From NCBI GenBank assembly GCA_012270995.1, contig JAAXHG010000030.1:79416-143415 (forward strand): a stretch of 64,000 nucleotides of DNA. The letters run 5' to 3'. Shown in pieces: positions 53,924 to 61,479 of this stretch; the first letter of the stretch is position 1, and every line of letters begins with the position of its first letter. Origin of the DNA: Vicinamibacteraceae bacterium. Its GTDB lineage: Bacteria > Acidobacteriota > Thermoanaerobaculia > Multivoradales > Multivoraceae. Both the position numbers and the translations under genes were made by a program. The notes beneath the pieces were generated by a model. It ran no database searches, was not told where the DNA came from, and was given only the letters and a program-made list of their open reading frames with translations.

Positions 53924-56698
53924 ATGGCGTCACCGAACGAACGAGCCCTCCGCATCCTGGCGACCTCTGCCTTCGCGCTGGCGGTCGCTGCCTCCGCCGC
54001 CGGCCAGACGACGGGCGACATTCGCGGCCAGGTTCGCGACGCGAACGGCGACGGCTTGCCCGGCGTGACGGTGACGGCGACGATCGAAGACCGCGGGATC
54101 TCGCGGACCACGATCACCGGCGTCGGTGGTCGCTTCGTCATGTCGTCGCTTCAGGTCGACGACTACGTCGTCACCGCGGCCCTCGACGGCTTCCAGGAGC
54201 ATCGCGTCGAAAACGTGCGGGTCAACATCGCCGCGACGGTCAACCTGGACATCCAGCTCGGCTTGGAGGCGGTCGAGGAAGAGGTAACCGTGACCGCGTC
54301 GCCGATCCTCGACGTCACGAGCTCGAGCGTCGGCACCAGCTACACGGCGGACTTCATCGACGACCTGCCGACGGACCGGAACTTCTGGGATCTGATGGCG
54401 GTGTCGCCGGGGATCAGCCCCAGTTCCGAGGGCAGCACGAGCATGTCCGCCTTCGGTTCGAGCGCGACTTCGAACTCGTGGCGGATCGACGGCCTGGACA
54501 CGACCTCGTCGGACACGGGTCACGCGTTCTGGTGGTTGAACCCGGCAGTCATCGAAGAGGTGCAGATTCTCGGTCTGGGCGCGCCGGCGGAGTACGGCAG
54601 CATGTCCGGGGCCGCGTTCAACGTCGTGACCAAGTCCGGGACGAACGAGTTCTCCGGCACGGTGGACGTGTTTCACCGGAACGACGAGCTCACAGAGGAG
54701 AACGTGGAGATCGATGGCCTTCCGTTCTACCGGGACAAGTTCAACGATCTGACGACAACCTTGGGCGGCCCGGTCGCGCGCGACAGGGTCTGGTTCTTCG
54801 CGTCGATGCAGCTCACCGAGGACTTCTACAGCGAGCCCGGCGTCGATCCGACCTACCCGACCGGCTACCCGACCGAGCGCTACGACGCCAAGGTGAACGC
54901 CTCGATCAACGACAGCAACCTGATCGAGGGGAAGTTCCACTACGAGGACTGGGACTTCGTCTATGCGTCCGCCAATGCGACGGCCGACGCCTCCGGGACC
55001 CAGTACGGCACGAACCCGGGTTGGGGGCTCCAGCTTCAGTCCGTCCTGACCCCGAACGACTATCTTGAGGTGCTGTACGCCGGTTACAGCAGCCAGACGG
55101 ACTGGGCGTCGCGGACCGGCAGCACGGCGGTACCCTTCGTCGACTACTCGCCGCCGGACGGCGGTCCTGCCCAGGCCAGCGGCAGCCTTCGGTATCCGTG
55201 GCGCTGGATTCTCGGCCGCGACCAGTTGGAGGTCAAGCACTCCCACCACGCCGACGACCTCCTGGGCGGCGACCACGACTTCAAGTTCGGCATCTCCTAC
55301 GGCACCGGCACCGGAGATACCCGAACCGGCATCAGTACGCACGGCTTCTACATCTATCGGTACGAGTACTACGCGGGCTACCCGTACTACTACAGGTACT
55401 CGGCACGGCCGTATCACTACGGCGCCGACTCCAGGGCGGTTGGGGCGTTCGTCGACGACTCGTGGCAGGTCACTTCCAACCTGACGCTCAACGTCGGTGT
55501 GCGTTACGACAGGCTCAACGGCGAGATTCCCGACTTCCCGAAGCTGAACCCGGACTGGAGCCCGACTCCCGAGATCATCCCGGGCGTCAAGGACGTGGTC
55601 GACTGGTCGCTCGTCTCGCCGCGGGTCGGCATGGCCTACCAGATCGGCGACAACCAGGTCCTCCGCGCCTTCTACGGCAAGTTCTACGACGCGGACGTGA
55701 CCGGCCACTGGTACGCGCCGCCGCCGGATCCGGCAACGTACTACACCGAGTACGGGCCCACGCCGGACGGCCCCTGGACCCTCTCCTCGACGTTCAGATT
55801 TCGGGAGAACCTCCATCACCCCGACCTGCAACCACCGGAGACCGACCAGTTCACGCTGGGCTGGGAGCGCCGGCTGGGCGAGAACTACACCTTCGGCATC
55901 CAGGGCGTCTACAAGGAAACGGAGAACATGATCGGTTGGGAGATCCTGGACGACGGGGTCACCGAACGCGTGCCCTGGACGAACCCGTTCACGGGCGAGA
56001 CGGAGCAGTTGATCAGCATCCTCGAACAACCCACGACGCGCAAGGGCAACGCACCCGGTCCAGGTTCCGCGGCGCCGTCGGGGGCCCGCTATCACCAGGA
56101 GTACGAGGGTGTCGTCGTCTCCTTCGGCAGACGTTACAGGGACGGCTGGAGCTTCCAGTCGTCGTACACCTGGTCCAAGTCGACCGGGTTCCTTCCTCGG
56201 CCTCTATCCCAGGGGCAGGGGAATGCCTTCTACACCTCGAGCGAAGGGCGCGATCCGAACAACTGGATCAACGCCGATCAGGCGCTTCAGAACGACCGCC
56301 CGCACGTGATCCAGTTCCAGGGCAGCTTCGAGCTGCCATGGAAGCTCGTGGGCACCACGACCTACAGCTTCATGACAGGTAAGCCGTACAACCGCCAACT
56401 GACGGTGGGCTTGCGTAACTCGGCCTCGCCGCTCGCTCAGGGCGGTCAGACGGTGATCGCGATCCCCGCCAGCGACGACAACCGGCTGCCGGACCAGAAC
56501 AACTTCGACCTTGCGTTGGGCCGGCGCTTCGATGTCGGCCGCGTCCAACTCAAGCTGGACCTCCAAGTGTTCAACGTCTTCAACGAGGACACGTTCGACT
56601 GGTGGCAGACGCTGCTGGTACCTGCGGACGAGGAGTACGTGCCGAGCGGCTACATCTTCCCGCGGCGGGTCATGATCCGCTTCGGACTCGAGTTCTAG
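53924..56698 (+). CDS. TonB-dependent receptor with N-terminal carboxypeptidase-regulatory domain
   Basis: The 924-residue outer-membrane protein has a signal peptide, then a carboxypeptidase-regulatory-like domain (GDIRGQVRDANGDGLPGVTV, GGRFVMSSL). A plug-like region (ATSNSWRIDGLDTT, IEEVQILGLGAPAEYGSMSGA) and a beta-barrel follow, with FDLALGRRFDVGRVQLKLDLQVFNVFNEDTF near the end and a C-terminal LEF. This is the Oar/SusC-like plan that is abundant in Acidobacteriota and Bacteroidota. The ligand is unknown; the neighbouring transporter, SDRs and peptidase suggest nutrient uptake. GAGGGAGA precedes the ATG. Confidence 0.9.
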   Translation: MASPNERALRILATSAFALAVAASAAGQTTGDIRGQVRDANGDGLPGVTVTATIEDRGISRTTITGVGGRFVMSSLQVDDYVVTAALDGFQEHRVENVRVNIAATVNLDIQLGLEAVEEEVTVTASPILDVTSSSVGTSYTADFIDDLPTDRNFWDLMAVSPGISPSSEGSTSMSAFGSSATSNSWRIDGLDTTSSDTGHAFWWLNPAVIEEVQILGLGAPAEYGSMSGAAFNVVTKSGTNEFSGTVDVFHRNDELTEENVEIDGLPFYRDKFNDLTTTLGGPVARDRVWFFASMQLTEDFYSEPGVDPTYPTGYPTERYDAKVNASINDSNLIEGKFHYEDWDFVYASANATADASGTQYGTNPGWGLQLQSVLTPNDYLEVLYAGYSSQTDWASRTGSTAVPFVDYSPPDGGPAQASGSLRYPWRWILGRDQLEVKHSHHADDLLGGDHDFKFGISYGTGTGDTRTGISTHGFYIYRYEYYAGYPYYYRYSARPYHYGADSRAVGAFVDDSWQVTSNLTLNVGVRYDRLNGEIPDFPKLNPDWSPTPEIIPGVKDVVDWSLVSPRVGMAYQIGDNQVLRAFYGKFYDADVTGHWYAPPPDPATYYTEYGPTPDGPWTLSSTFRFRENLHHPDLQPPETDQFTLGWERRLGENYTFGIQGVYKETENMIGWEILDDGVTERVPWTNPFTGETEQLISILEQPTTRKGNAPGPGSAAPSGARYHQEYEGVVVSFGRRYRDGWSFQSSYTWSKSTGFLPRPLSQGQGNAFYTSSEGRDPNNWINADQALQNDRPHVIQFQGSFELPWKLVGTTTYSFMTGKPYNRQLTVGLRNSASPLAQGGQTVIAIPASDDNRLPDQNNFDLALGRRFDVGRVQLKLDLQVFNVFNEDTFDWWQTLLVPADEEYVPSGYIFPRRVMIRFGLEF

Positions 56699-56788
56699 AT
56701 TGCCTACGACAAGATCAACAGGAGGACCTGCATCGACGATAGCACCACCCACCACGGTTAAAAGGATGCGGTGTCCACGAGGCCGACT

Positions 56789-56806
56789 CAACCTCAGAAG
56801 GGAGGT
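56789..56806. terminator. Hairpin in the gap after the TonB receptor
   Basis: AACCTC-AGAAGG-GAGGTT, a 6-bp stem, lies 91 bp after the receptor stop, with no U-tract. The rest of the gap from 56699 to 56957 holds no gene I recognise. Confidence 0.2.
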
Positions 56807-56957
56807 TAGCAGATTGCCAGACGCCGATGCGCTCTCGTGGCGGTGCGGGATAACTGGTCACGGTTTTCGTTCGGGACGGAAGGGAGAATGCCGGGACCGC
56901 AGGTTCCGATCAGGCTTGGCGGTCGAGTCAGGATCGGACTTGCGTATCTGGCGTCGC

Positions 56958-57275
56958 TCATAGAGGACGGTGCCCTCTCGCAGTGCCCTCGCGACGGCGT
57001 GATTCAGAGAGTCGCGCCAGTACTCGACCTCGTCGCGAGCGTAGAGCAGGATGTCTGTCGCCACCGGGAATCGGGCCAGTCGCTTGCTGAGCCGCACGGA
57101 CTGAGCCTCGCGCTTCCCCACGGCGTCGAAAGGCTCCGACTGGATGACGAGCTGGTCCACGTCGGACTGATGCTCCTGGTCGCCGCGGGCCAAACAGGGT
57201 CACTCGTTCGGGACTCACTTCGGCGACGATCGCGGGGACCATCTGAACGAGCGTTGCCTCGCTGACCGGTGTCAT
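56958..57275 (-). pseudogene. Frameshifted MNT nucleotidyltransferase (duplicate of 57887-58216)
   Basis: The start MTPVSEATL...AIVAEVSPER matches the intact gene at 58216, then an 8-base deletion near 57190 removes the GSQA part of the active-site GSxxR motif and shifts the frame. The rest (ARGDQEHQSDVDQLVIQ, ILLYARDEVEYWRDSLNHAVARALREG) continues in another frame. The stop of the intact copy (TGA) is CGA here. Inactive by both frame and active-site loss. Confidence 0.85.
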
Positions 57276-57282
57276 CTGGCCG

Positions 57283-57766
57283 CTACCGCCCGTGGTAGAG
57301 CGTCGCGTCCTCGGTGTGCAGTCCCCGAGGATCATCGCGCTTCGACTCGTACAGCCGGCCCTCGGCGTCGACCAGGTCGTCCTGGAAGATCCTCCCGTCG
57401 ACGGCTACTTCGCGCGGACAGGAGATCTCGATCAGGTTGCCCGCCGGGTCACGGATGAACATCTGCATCGCGCCGTCGGGCAGCCGACGCACCTTGCCCC
57501 AGGGTGAGGTGTCGATCGCGCCCAGCTCGCGCATCCGGAAAGAAGATCGAGTCGAAGGCGTCGACCTGCAGGCAGAGGTGGCCGCGGAAGGAGGCCTGAT
57601 CCTCCCATTCGGTGACGTGAAGCTGCTGTTCCTCGTTGATCTTGAAGAACTGAGCCGGAAAGTCGAGGTTGGAGGTCGGCGACGGCTCGAGCCCCAGTTC
57701 GTGCTCGTAGAAGGTGCAGGCCTTCTCCATGTCGTCGACGACGACCGTCGTGTGCTGGATCTGGAG
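57283..57766 (-). pseudogene. Frameshifted VOC-family protein (duplicate of 58225-58719)
   Basis: The N-part ending at HLCLQVDAFDSIF and the C-part from RMRELGAIDTSPWGKV both match the intact VOC gene but lie in different frames. The cause is one extra A in a run at 57539-57541 (GGAAAGAAG against GGAAGAAG). The first three codons are also lost at the duplication junction. It ends TLYHGR like the intact copy. Confidence 0.85.
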
Positions 57767-57822
57767 TGAGGTGGTCCCAGAAAACTGGACAGGTGGCTAA
57801 AGCTAAAGGTGTTCTCCTCGTC

Positions 57823-57894
57823 CCCTCGCAGCGCGGAGAGGTCGCGCTCCGCGGCTTCGACGAGAACCCGGGCCCCCTTCTTAGGGTCACTCAT
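57823..57894 (-). pseudogene. HEPN-domain N-terminal stub
   Basis: The ATG at 57894 overlaps the MNT stop by 8 bases (ATGAGTGA), the usual layout of MNT-HEPN pairs. The first 24 codons read MSDPKKGARVLVEAAERDLS and ALRG, a HEPN-type start. The frame then runs into duplicated VOC sequence, so the toxin is lost. Family call rests on the N-terminus and gene order. Confidence 0.6.
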
Positions 57895-58216
57895 AGAGAA
57901 CCCAGCCCTCGCGGAGGGCCCTCGCGAGGACATGGTTCAGCGAATCCCGCCAGTAGTCGACTTCGTCTCGAGCGTAGAGCAGAATGTCGGCTGGAATCGG
58001 GAAGCTGGCTAGCCGCTTGCTCAGGCGCACCGACTGGGCGTCGCGCTTTCGTACGGTGTTGAAGGGCTCTGGCTGGATGTTCAGGAGGTCCACGTCGGAC
58101 TGGCGCTCCTGGTCGCCGCGTGCCTGGGAGCCGAAGAGGATCACGCGTTCAGGACTTACTTCGGCGACGATCGCGTCGACCATCCGGGCGAGCGTTGCCT
58201 CGCTGACCGGTGTCAT
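57887..58216 (-). CDS. MNT-type minimal nucleotidyltransferase
   Basis: The 109-residue protein has the pol-beta NTase signature LFGSQARGDQERQSDVDLL: Gly29-Ser30, then Asp41 and Asp43. In MNT-HEPN systems this protein is the antitoxin that AMPylates or otherwise neutralises the HEPN RNase. Its HEPN partner immediately downstream is reduced to 24 residues. It sits 8 bp after the VOC gene, part of the duplicated cassette. Confidence 0.85.
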   Translation of the reverse strand: MTPVSEATLARMVDAIVAEVSPERVILFGSQARGDQERQSDVDLLNIQPEPFNTVRKRDAQSVRLSKRLASFPIPADILLYARDEVDYWRDSLNHVLARALREGWVLYE

Positions 58217-58224
58217 CTTGGCCG

Positions 58225-58719
58225 CTACCGCCCGTGGTACAGCGTCGCGTCCTCGGTGTGCAACCCGCGCGGGTCGTCGCGCTTCGACTCGTAGAGCCGG
58301 CCCTCCGCGTCGACTAGGTCGTCCCTGAAGATCGCCGCGTCGACGGCTACGTCATTTGGGCAGGAGATCTCGATCAGGTTGCCCGCCGGGTCACGGATGA
58401 ACATCTGCATCGCGCCGTCGGGCAGCCGTCGCACCTTGCCCCAGGGTGACGTGTCGATCGCGCCGAGCTCGCGCATGCGGAAGAAGATCGAGTCGAAGTC
58501 GTCGACCTGCAGGCAGAGGTGGCCGCGGAACGACACCTGGTCCTCCCATTCCGTGACGTGGAGCTGCTGCTCCTCGTTGATCTTGAAGAACTGGGCCGGG
58601 AAGTCGAGGTTGAAGGTCGGCAGCGGTTCGAGCCCGAGTTCGTGTTCGTAGAAGGCGCAGGCCTTCTCCAGGTCGTCGACGACGACCGTCGCGTGCTGGA
58701 TCTGGAGTACCTTGGCCAT
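58225..58719 (-). CDS. VOC-family (glyoxalase/dioxygenase-like) protein
   Basis: The 164-residue protein has two VOC beta-alpha-beta-beta-beta modules: IQHATVVVDDLEKACAFYEHELGLEPL with the first metal His, QLHVTEW, HLCLQVDDFDSIFFRMRELG, and MFIRDPAGNLIEISCP with the metal Glu. It could be a small lyase, dioxygenase or resistance protein; no substrate can be read. It leads the cassette VOC-MNT-HEPN. Its duplicate at 57283 is frameshifted. Confidence 0.85.
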   Translation of the reverse strand: MAKVLQIQHATVVVDDLEKACAFYEHELGLEPLPTFNLDFPAQFFKINEEQQLHVTEWEDQVSFRGHLCLQVDDFDSIFFRMRELGAIDTSPWGKVRRLPDGAMQMFIRDPAGNLIEISCPNDVAVDAAIFRDDLVDAEGRLYESKRDDPRGLHTEDATLYHGR

Positions 58720-58756
58720 TTCGGCTGAGGCTATCGAAGCCGGCCTGCCAGCCTTC

Positions 58757-58792
58757 TTGATTCTATATGCCGGATTGGCTATAAAGACGCGA
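58757..58792 (+). promoter_or_regulatory. Sigma-70-like promoter, probably leaderless
   Basis: TTGATT (58757-58762), a 17-bp spacer and TATAAA (58780-58785) lie just before the ATG at 58792. The -10 ends only 6 bases before the start, so transcription would begin at or next to the A of ATG, giving a leaderless mRNA. No ribosome site is present. TATATGCC and GGCTATA form an imperfect inverted repeat across the -10, a possible operator. Confidence 0.6.
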
Positions 58793-59118
58793 TGATCCTC
58801 CGAAGTCTGGTGCGCGAGGCCCGAAAACGGGCGGGGCTGACGCAGGCTGCTCTGGCAGAGCGCGCCGGGGTGTCGCAGTCGACGGTCGCCCGGGTCGAGT
58901 CGGGCGCCAGGACGCCTTCAACGGACCTTGTCGAGCGGCTCGTGCGGGCCACAGGGTACGAGATTCGCGTCGGTCTGGGGGAGCCGGACGCCGAGACCGC
59001 CGCGCTGTTCGAGCGGACGCTGCGGCGCACGCCGCAGGAGCGCCTCGCCGATGCGGCCAGGGCTGCGAGATTCGTGCTGCGCGGTCGACGCGCCCTGGAA
59101 GGCCGCGGCCGTGACTGA
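58792..59118 (+). CDS. Xre-family HTH antitoxin-like regulator
   Basis: The 108-residue protein has an N-terminal Xre HTH (LVREARKRAGLTQAALAERAGVSQSTVARVESGARTP) and an Arg/Ala-rich C-terminal tail. It overlaps the nucleotidyltransferase gene by 8 bases, as in HTH-NTase toxin-antitoxin pairs (AbiE/MenAT-like). It probably represses its own promoter and inhibits the partner. The promoter at 58757 is leaderless. Confidence 0.75.
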   Translation: MILRSLVREARKRAGLTQAALAERAGVSQSTVARVESGARTPSTDLVERLVRATGYEIRVGLGEPDAETAALFERTLRRTPQERLADAARAARFVLRGRRALEGRGRD

Positions 59119-59620
59119 AGCCGACTTCGACCCAGAGCGAATTCTCGGTGCCCTGGCCGCAGCCGAGGTCCGCTACGTCTTGATTGGCGGCATGGCCGCG
59201 ATTCTGCACGGTGACGCTGGCGTGACGATCGATCTCGACGTCGCTCCCGCCTTTGACCCTGACAACCTCGAGCGCTTGGCTGCCGCGTTGCGATCTCTGG
59301 GTGCCCGCGTCCGCGCCGAGGGCAGCCCGGAAGGAGTCCCGTTCGACTGTTCGGGCGCGTTCCTGCGCAACCTCGGACGGGACGCGGTACTGAACCTGAC
59401 GACGCAGGCGGGAGACATCGACGTCGTCTTCACGCCCACCGGTACGCAGGGCTTTCGAGACCTGAAACGCGATGCCATCTCCATCGATGCGGGAGGCATC
59501 ACGATTCTCGTCGCCTCGCTGGCAGACATCATCCGCTCAAAGGCCGCCGCCGACCGCGAGAAAGACCGGCTGGCCGTGCCGAGGCTGCGCGCGCTGCTGG
59601 AGCGGACAGTCGTCCGCTGA
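59111..59620 (+). CDS. Nucleotidyltransferase of AbiEii/DUF6036 type, putative toxin
   Basis: The 169-residue protein has the pol-beta NTase pattern RYVLIGGMAAILHGDAGVTIDLDVA, with Gly-Gly and an Asp-Leu-Asp carboxylate pair, then LADIIRSKAAADREKD typical of this group. The start is a GTG at 59111, set by overlap with the HTH gene and by the domain start. In related pairs the NTase modifies tRNA 3' ends or other substrates. It is distinct in sequence from the MNT at 57887. Confidence 0.7.
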   Translation: MTEADFDPERILGALAAAEVRYVLIGGMAAILHGDAGVTIDLDVAPAFDPDNLERLAAALRSLGARVRAEGSPEGVPFDCSGAFLRNLGRDAVLNLTTQAGDIDVVFTPTGTQGFRDLKRDAISIDAGGITILVASLADIIRSKAAADREKDRLAVPRLRALLERTVVR

Positions 59621-59650
59621 GAGACTCCGCCCCGCCCGACGGCCGGGGCT

Positions 59651-60538
59651 TCAGCGGATAAGCGGCAGCAGTTCCTCCGCCGAGCGCCTCGTGAGCATCG
59701 TGTAGAACTCGTCGCTCAGCAGGTTGCTGCCGTGGTCCTCGATGAACTTCTTCTGTTCCGGCGTGATGTCGGTCGGCTCGGTTTCCACCGCGTTCGGATG
59801 GCGATTGGCCGGCGTGCGGTCGATGGACGCCACGAACTCGACGGTCAGCGCACCGTCGTAGCCGACCTCCCGTAGCGTCTGGACGATCGCCGCCCAGTCG
59901 AGGGCGCCCATGCCGGCTGCCATCCGGTTGCTGTCGGCGACGTGGAAGTCGACGAGGCGGCTGCCCGCCTGGCGGATCGAACTCAGCAGGTCGCGGTCCT
60001 CCATGTTCATGTGGAAGGCGTCCAGACAGACGCCGCAGTCGGGGCCCGTCGCTTTGGCCAGCGCCAGGGCCTGCGCGCCGCGGTTGATGAAGTAGGTCTC
60101 GAAACGGTTGATCGGCTCGATCGCCAGCAGCACGCCCGCGGTCTGACCGTGCTCGTAGATCTCCTGCATGCTCTCGACCGCCCAGTTCCACTCGTTCTCG
60201 GGTGTCGAATCGGGGTCGACCTTGCCGACGGTGCCCGGCACGATCGAGATCTCGTGGCCGTCGAGCTCCTTGACCATCGTGATGCAGTCCTTGACGTACT
60301 GGACGGAGCTGGCGCGCTCGGCCTCGTCCTTCGCGATCAGGCTGCGGCCGTCCATCATCAGGGTGACGGAGCCCCAGCAGCGAATGCCGTAGCGCCGGAG
60401 CAGTTCGCGCACTTCGGCCGTGTCGTAGAGCTCCGGCTCGCCGCTGATCTCGAGCGACTCATAGCCGAACTCCTTGAGGCGCGCGAGCGTCTTCTCGAGC
60501 GGTTCGGCGCGCATCCAGTTGTGCATGGACAGATGCAT
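59651..60538 (-). CDS. Sugar phosphate isomerase/epimerase (xylose isomerase-like TIM barrel)
   Basis: The 295-residue protein has an AP_endonuc_2 fold: MHLSMHNWMRAEPLEKTLARL, GYESLEISGE, LLAIEPINRFETYFINRG with the metal Glu, DCGVCLDAFHMNMED with Asp and His, and VDFHVADSNRMAAG then LTVEFVAS. It is in the hydroxypyruvate/sugar epimerase group; metal-binding residues are intact. Substrate unknown. The ATG at 60538 fits the family N-terminus. Confidence 0.85.
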   Translation of the reverse strand: MHLSMHNWMRAEPLEKTLARLKEFGYESLEISGEPELYDTAEVRELLRRYGIRCWGSVTLMMDGRSLIAKDEAERASSVQYVKDCITMVKELDGHEISIVPGTVGKVDPDSTPENEWNWAVESMQEIYEHGQTAGVLLAIEPINRFETYFINRGAQALALAKATGPDCGVCLDAFHMNMEDRDLLSSIRQAGSRLVDFHVADSNRMAAGMGALDWAAIVQTLREVGYDGALTVEFVASIDRTPANRHPNAVETEPTDITPEQKKFIEDHGSNLLSDEFYTMLTRRSAEELLPLIR

Positions 60539-60616
60539 CGTCTTCGACCTCCGGGTTGCCGCGGGAAGATAACAGGGTCGAAGCGGAGCGATGTCGGACG
60601 CACCCGCCCAGTCGGG

Positions 60617-60770
60617 GCCGGAGGGGTCGGCTCCCAGGTGACGCTCGCGCTTGAGAGGAGATGGTAGGGGTTGCGCTCGCTCCGCTTCACTCGCTCCGGT
60701 TTGGCGTCGGTTTCTGGGAAGGTGTCGGCTGTCGCTCGTTCAGAGGCATCTGGGAGCCGACTCCTCCGGC
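60617..60770. mobile_element. 154-bp palindromic (MITE-like) intergenic element, copy B
   Basis: Ends 60617-60637 and 60750-60770 form a 21-bp terminal inverted repeat with one mismatch, containing GGTCGGCTCCCAG. The core GCTCCGGTTTGGCGTCGG (60693-60710) is identical to that in copy A at 19305-19464, and flanking parts of the interior are also similar. It fills much of the 407-bp gap between the TIM-barrel gene and the sigma factor gene; the remainder of that gap has nothing I recognise. Confidence 0.65.
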
Positions 60771-60945
60771 TCCGACCGGGCTGGAAGGCGGCGCCCAGGG
60801 GGTGGACGCACGACTGAAGACGGAAGCTCGGCCAAGGACTCGCCGTTCTCATGCGTCATACCGATGAGAGAGGATGGCAGACGCGGTGCAGGTAGCCCTT
60901 GACGACGGGTGGGCTTCCACCGGCGCTAGTGTGCGGAGCGTGCCC

Positions 60946-61479
60946 ATGGGGAATGGGGATCTGGTTCGGGCTGTCGCCGGTGGCGACCGCGAGGCCTTCG
61001 CGGTGCTTCTCGACCTTCACTACGACCGGATCTTCCGGCTCTGCTTCCGGCTGACCGGCCGGCGGGAGGAGGCGGAGGATCTGACGCAGGACATCTGTCT
61101 CGCCTTGCCAGGGAAGCTGAAGAGCTTTCGAGGGCAGGCGCGGGTGACGACCTGGCTGTACCGGATCGCCGTGAACGCGGCGCATGACCGGCGTCGGCGT
61201 GCCCGGAGCAGGACGAAGGCTGCCGAAGGCTGGGGGGACTGGGAGGTGAACCGCCGCGCGGCGGCAATGGACAGGGCCGCGGATCTCGACTGGCTTCGTC
61301 GCTCGATGGCGGCGCTGCCGGATGATCTGCGCGACACGGTCGCGCTCACGATCGACGACGAGATGACCCACCGTGACGCCGCGGAGGTGCTAGGGGTCTC
61401 CGAGGGCACCGTGAGTTGGCGGCTCTCGGAAGTTCGCAGGCGCCTGCGGGCGATCTGGCGAGAGGAAGCAAGACGATGA
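60946..61479 (+). CDS. ECF RNA polymerase sigma factor
   Basis: The 177-residue protein has sigma region 2 (DLHYDRIFRLCFRLTGRREEAEDLTQDICLALP, FRGQARVTTWLYRIAVNAAHD) and region 4 (LPDDLRDTVALTIDDEMTHRDAAEVLGVSEGTVSWRLSEVRRRLR), without region 3, the ECF plan. ATG 60946 was chosen for GGAG upstream and family start; ATG 60874 would add 24 residues. The stop overlaps the next gene as ATGA, so the VWA protein may be its anti-sigma partner. Confidence 0.88.
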   Translation: MGNGDLVRAVAGGDREAFAVLLDLHYDRIFRLCFRLTGRREEAEDLTQDICLALPGKLKSFRGQARVTTWLYRIAVNAAHDRRRRARSRTKAAEGWGDWEVNRRAAAMDRAADLDWLRRSMAALPDDLRDTVALTIDDEMTHRDAAEVLGVSEGTVSWRLSEVRRRLRAIWREEARR

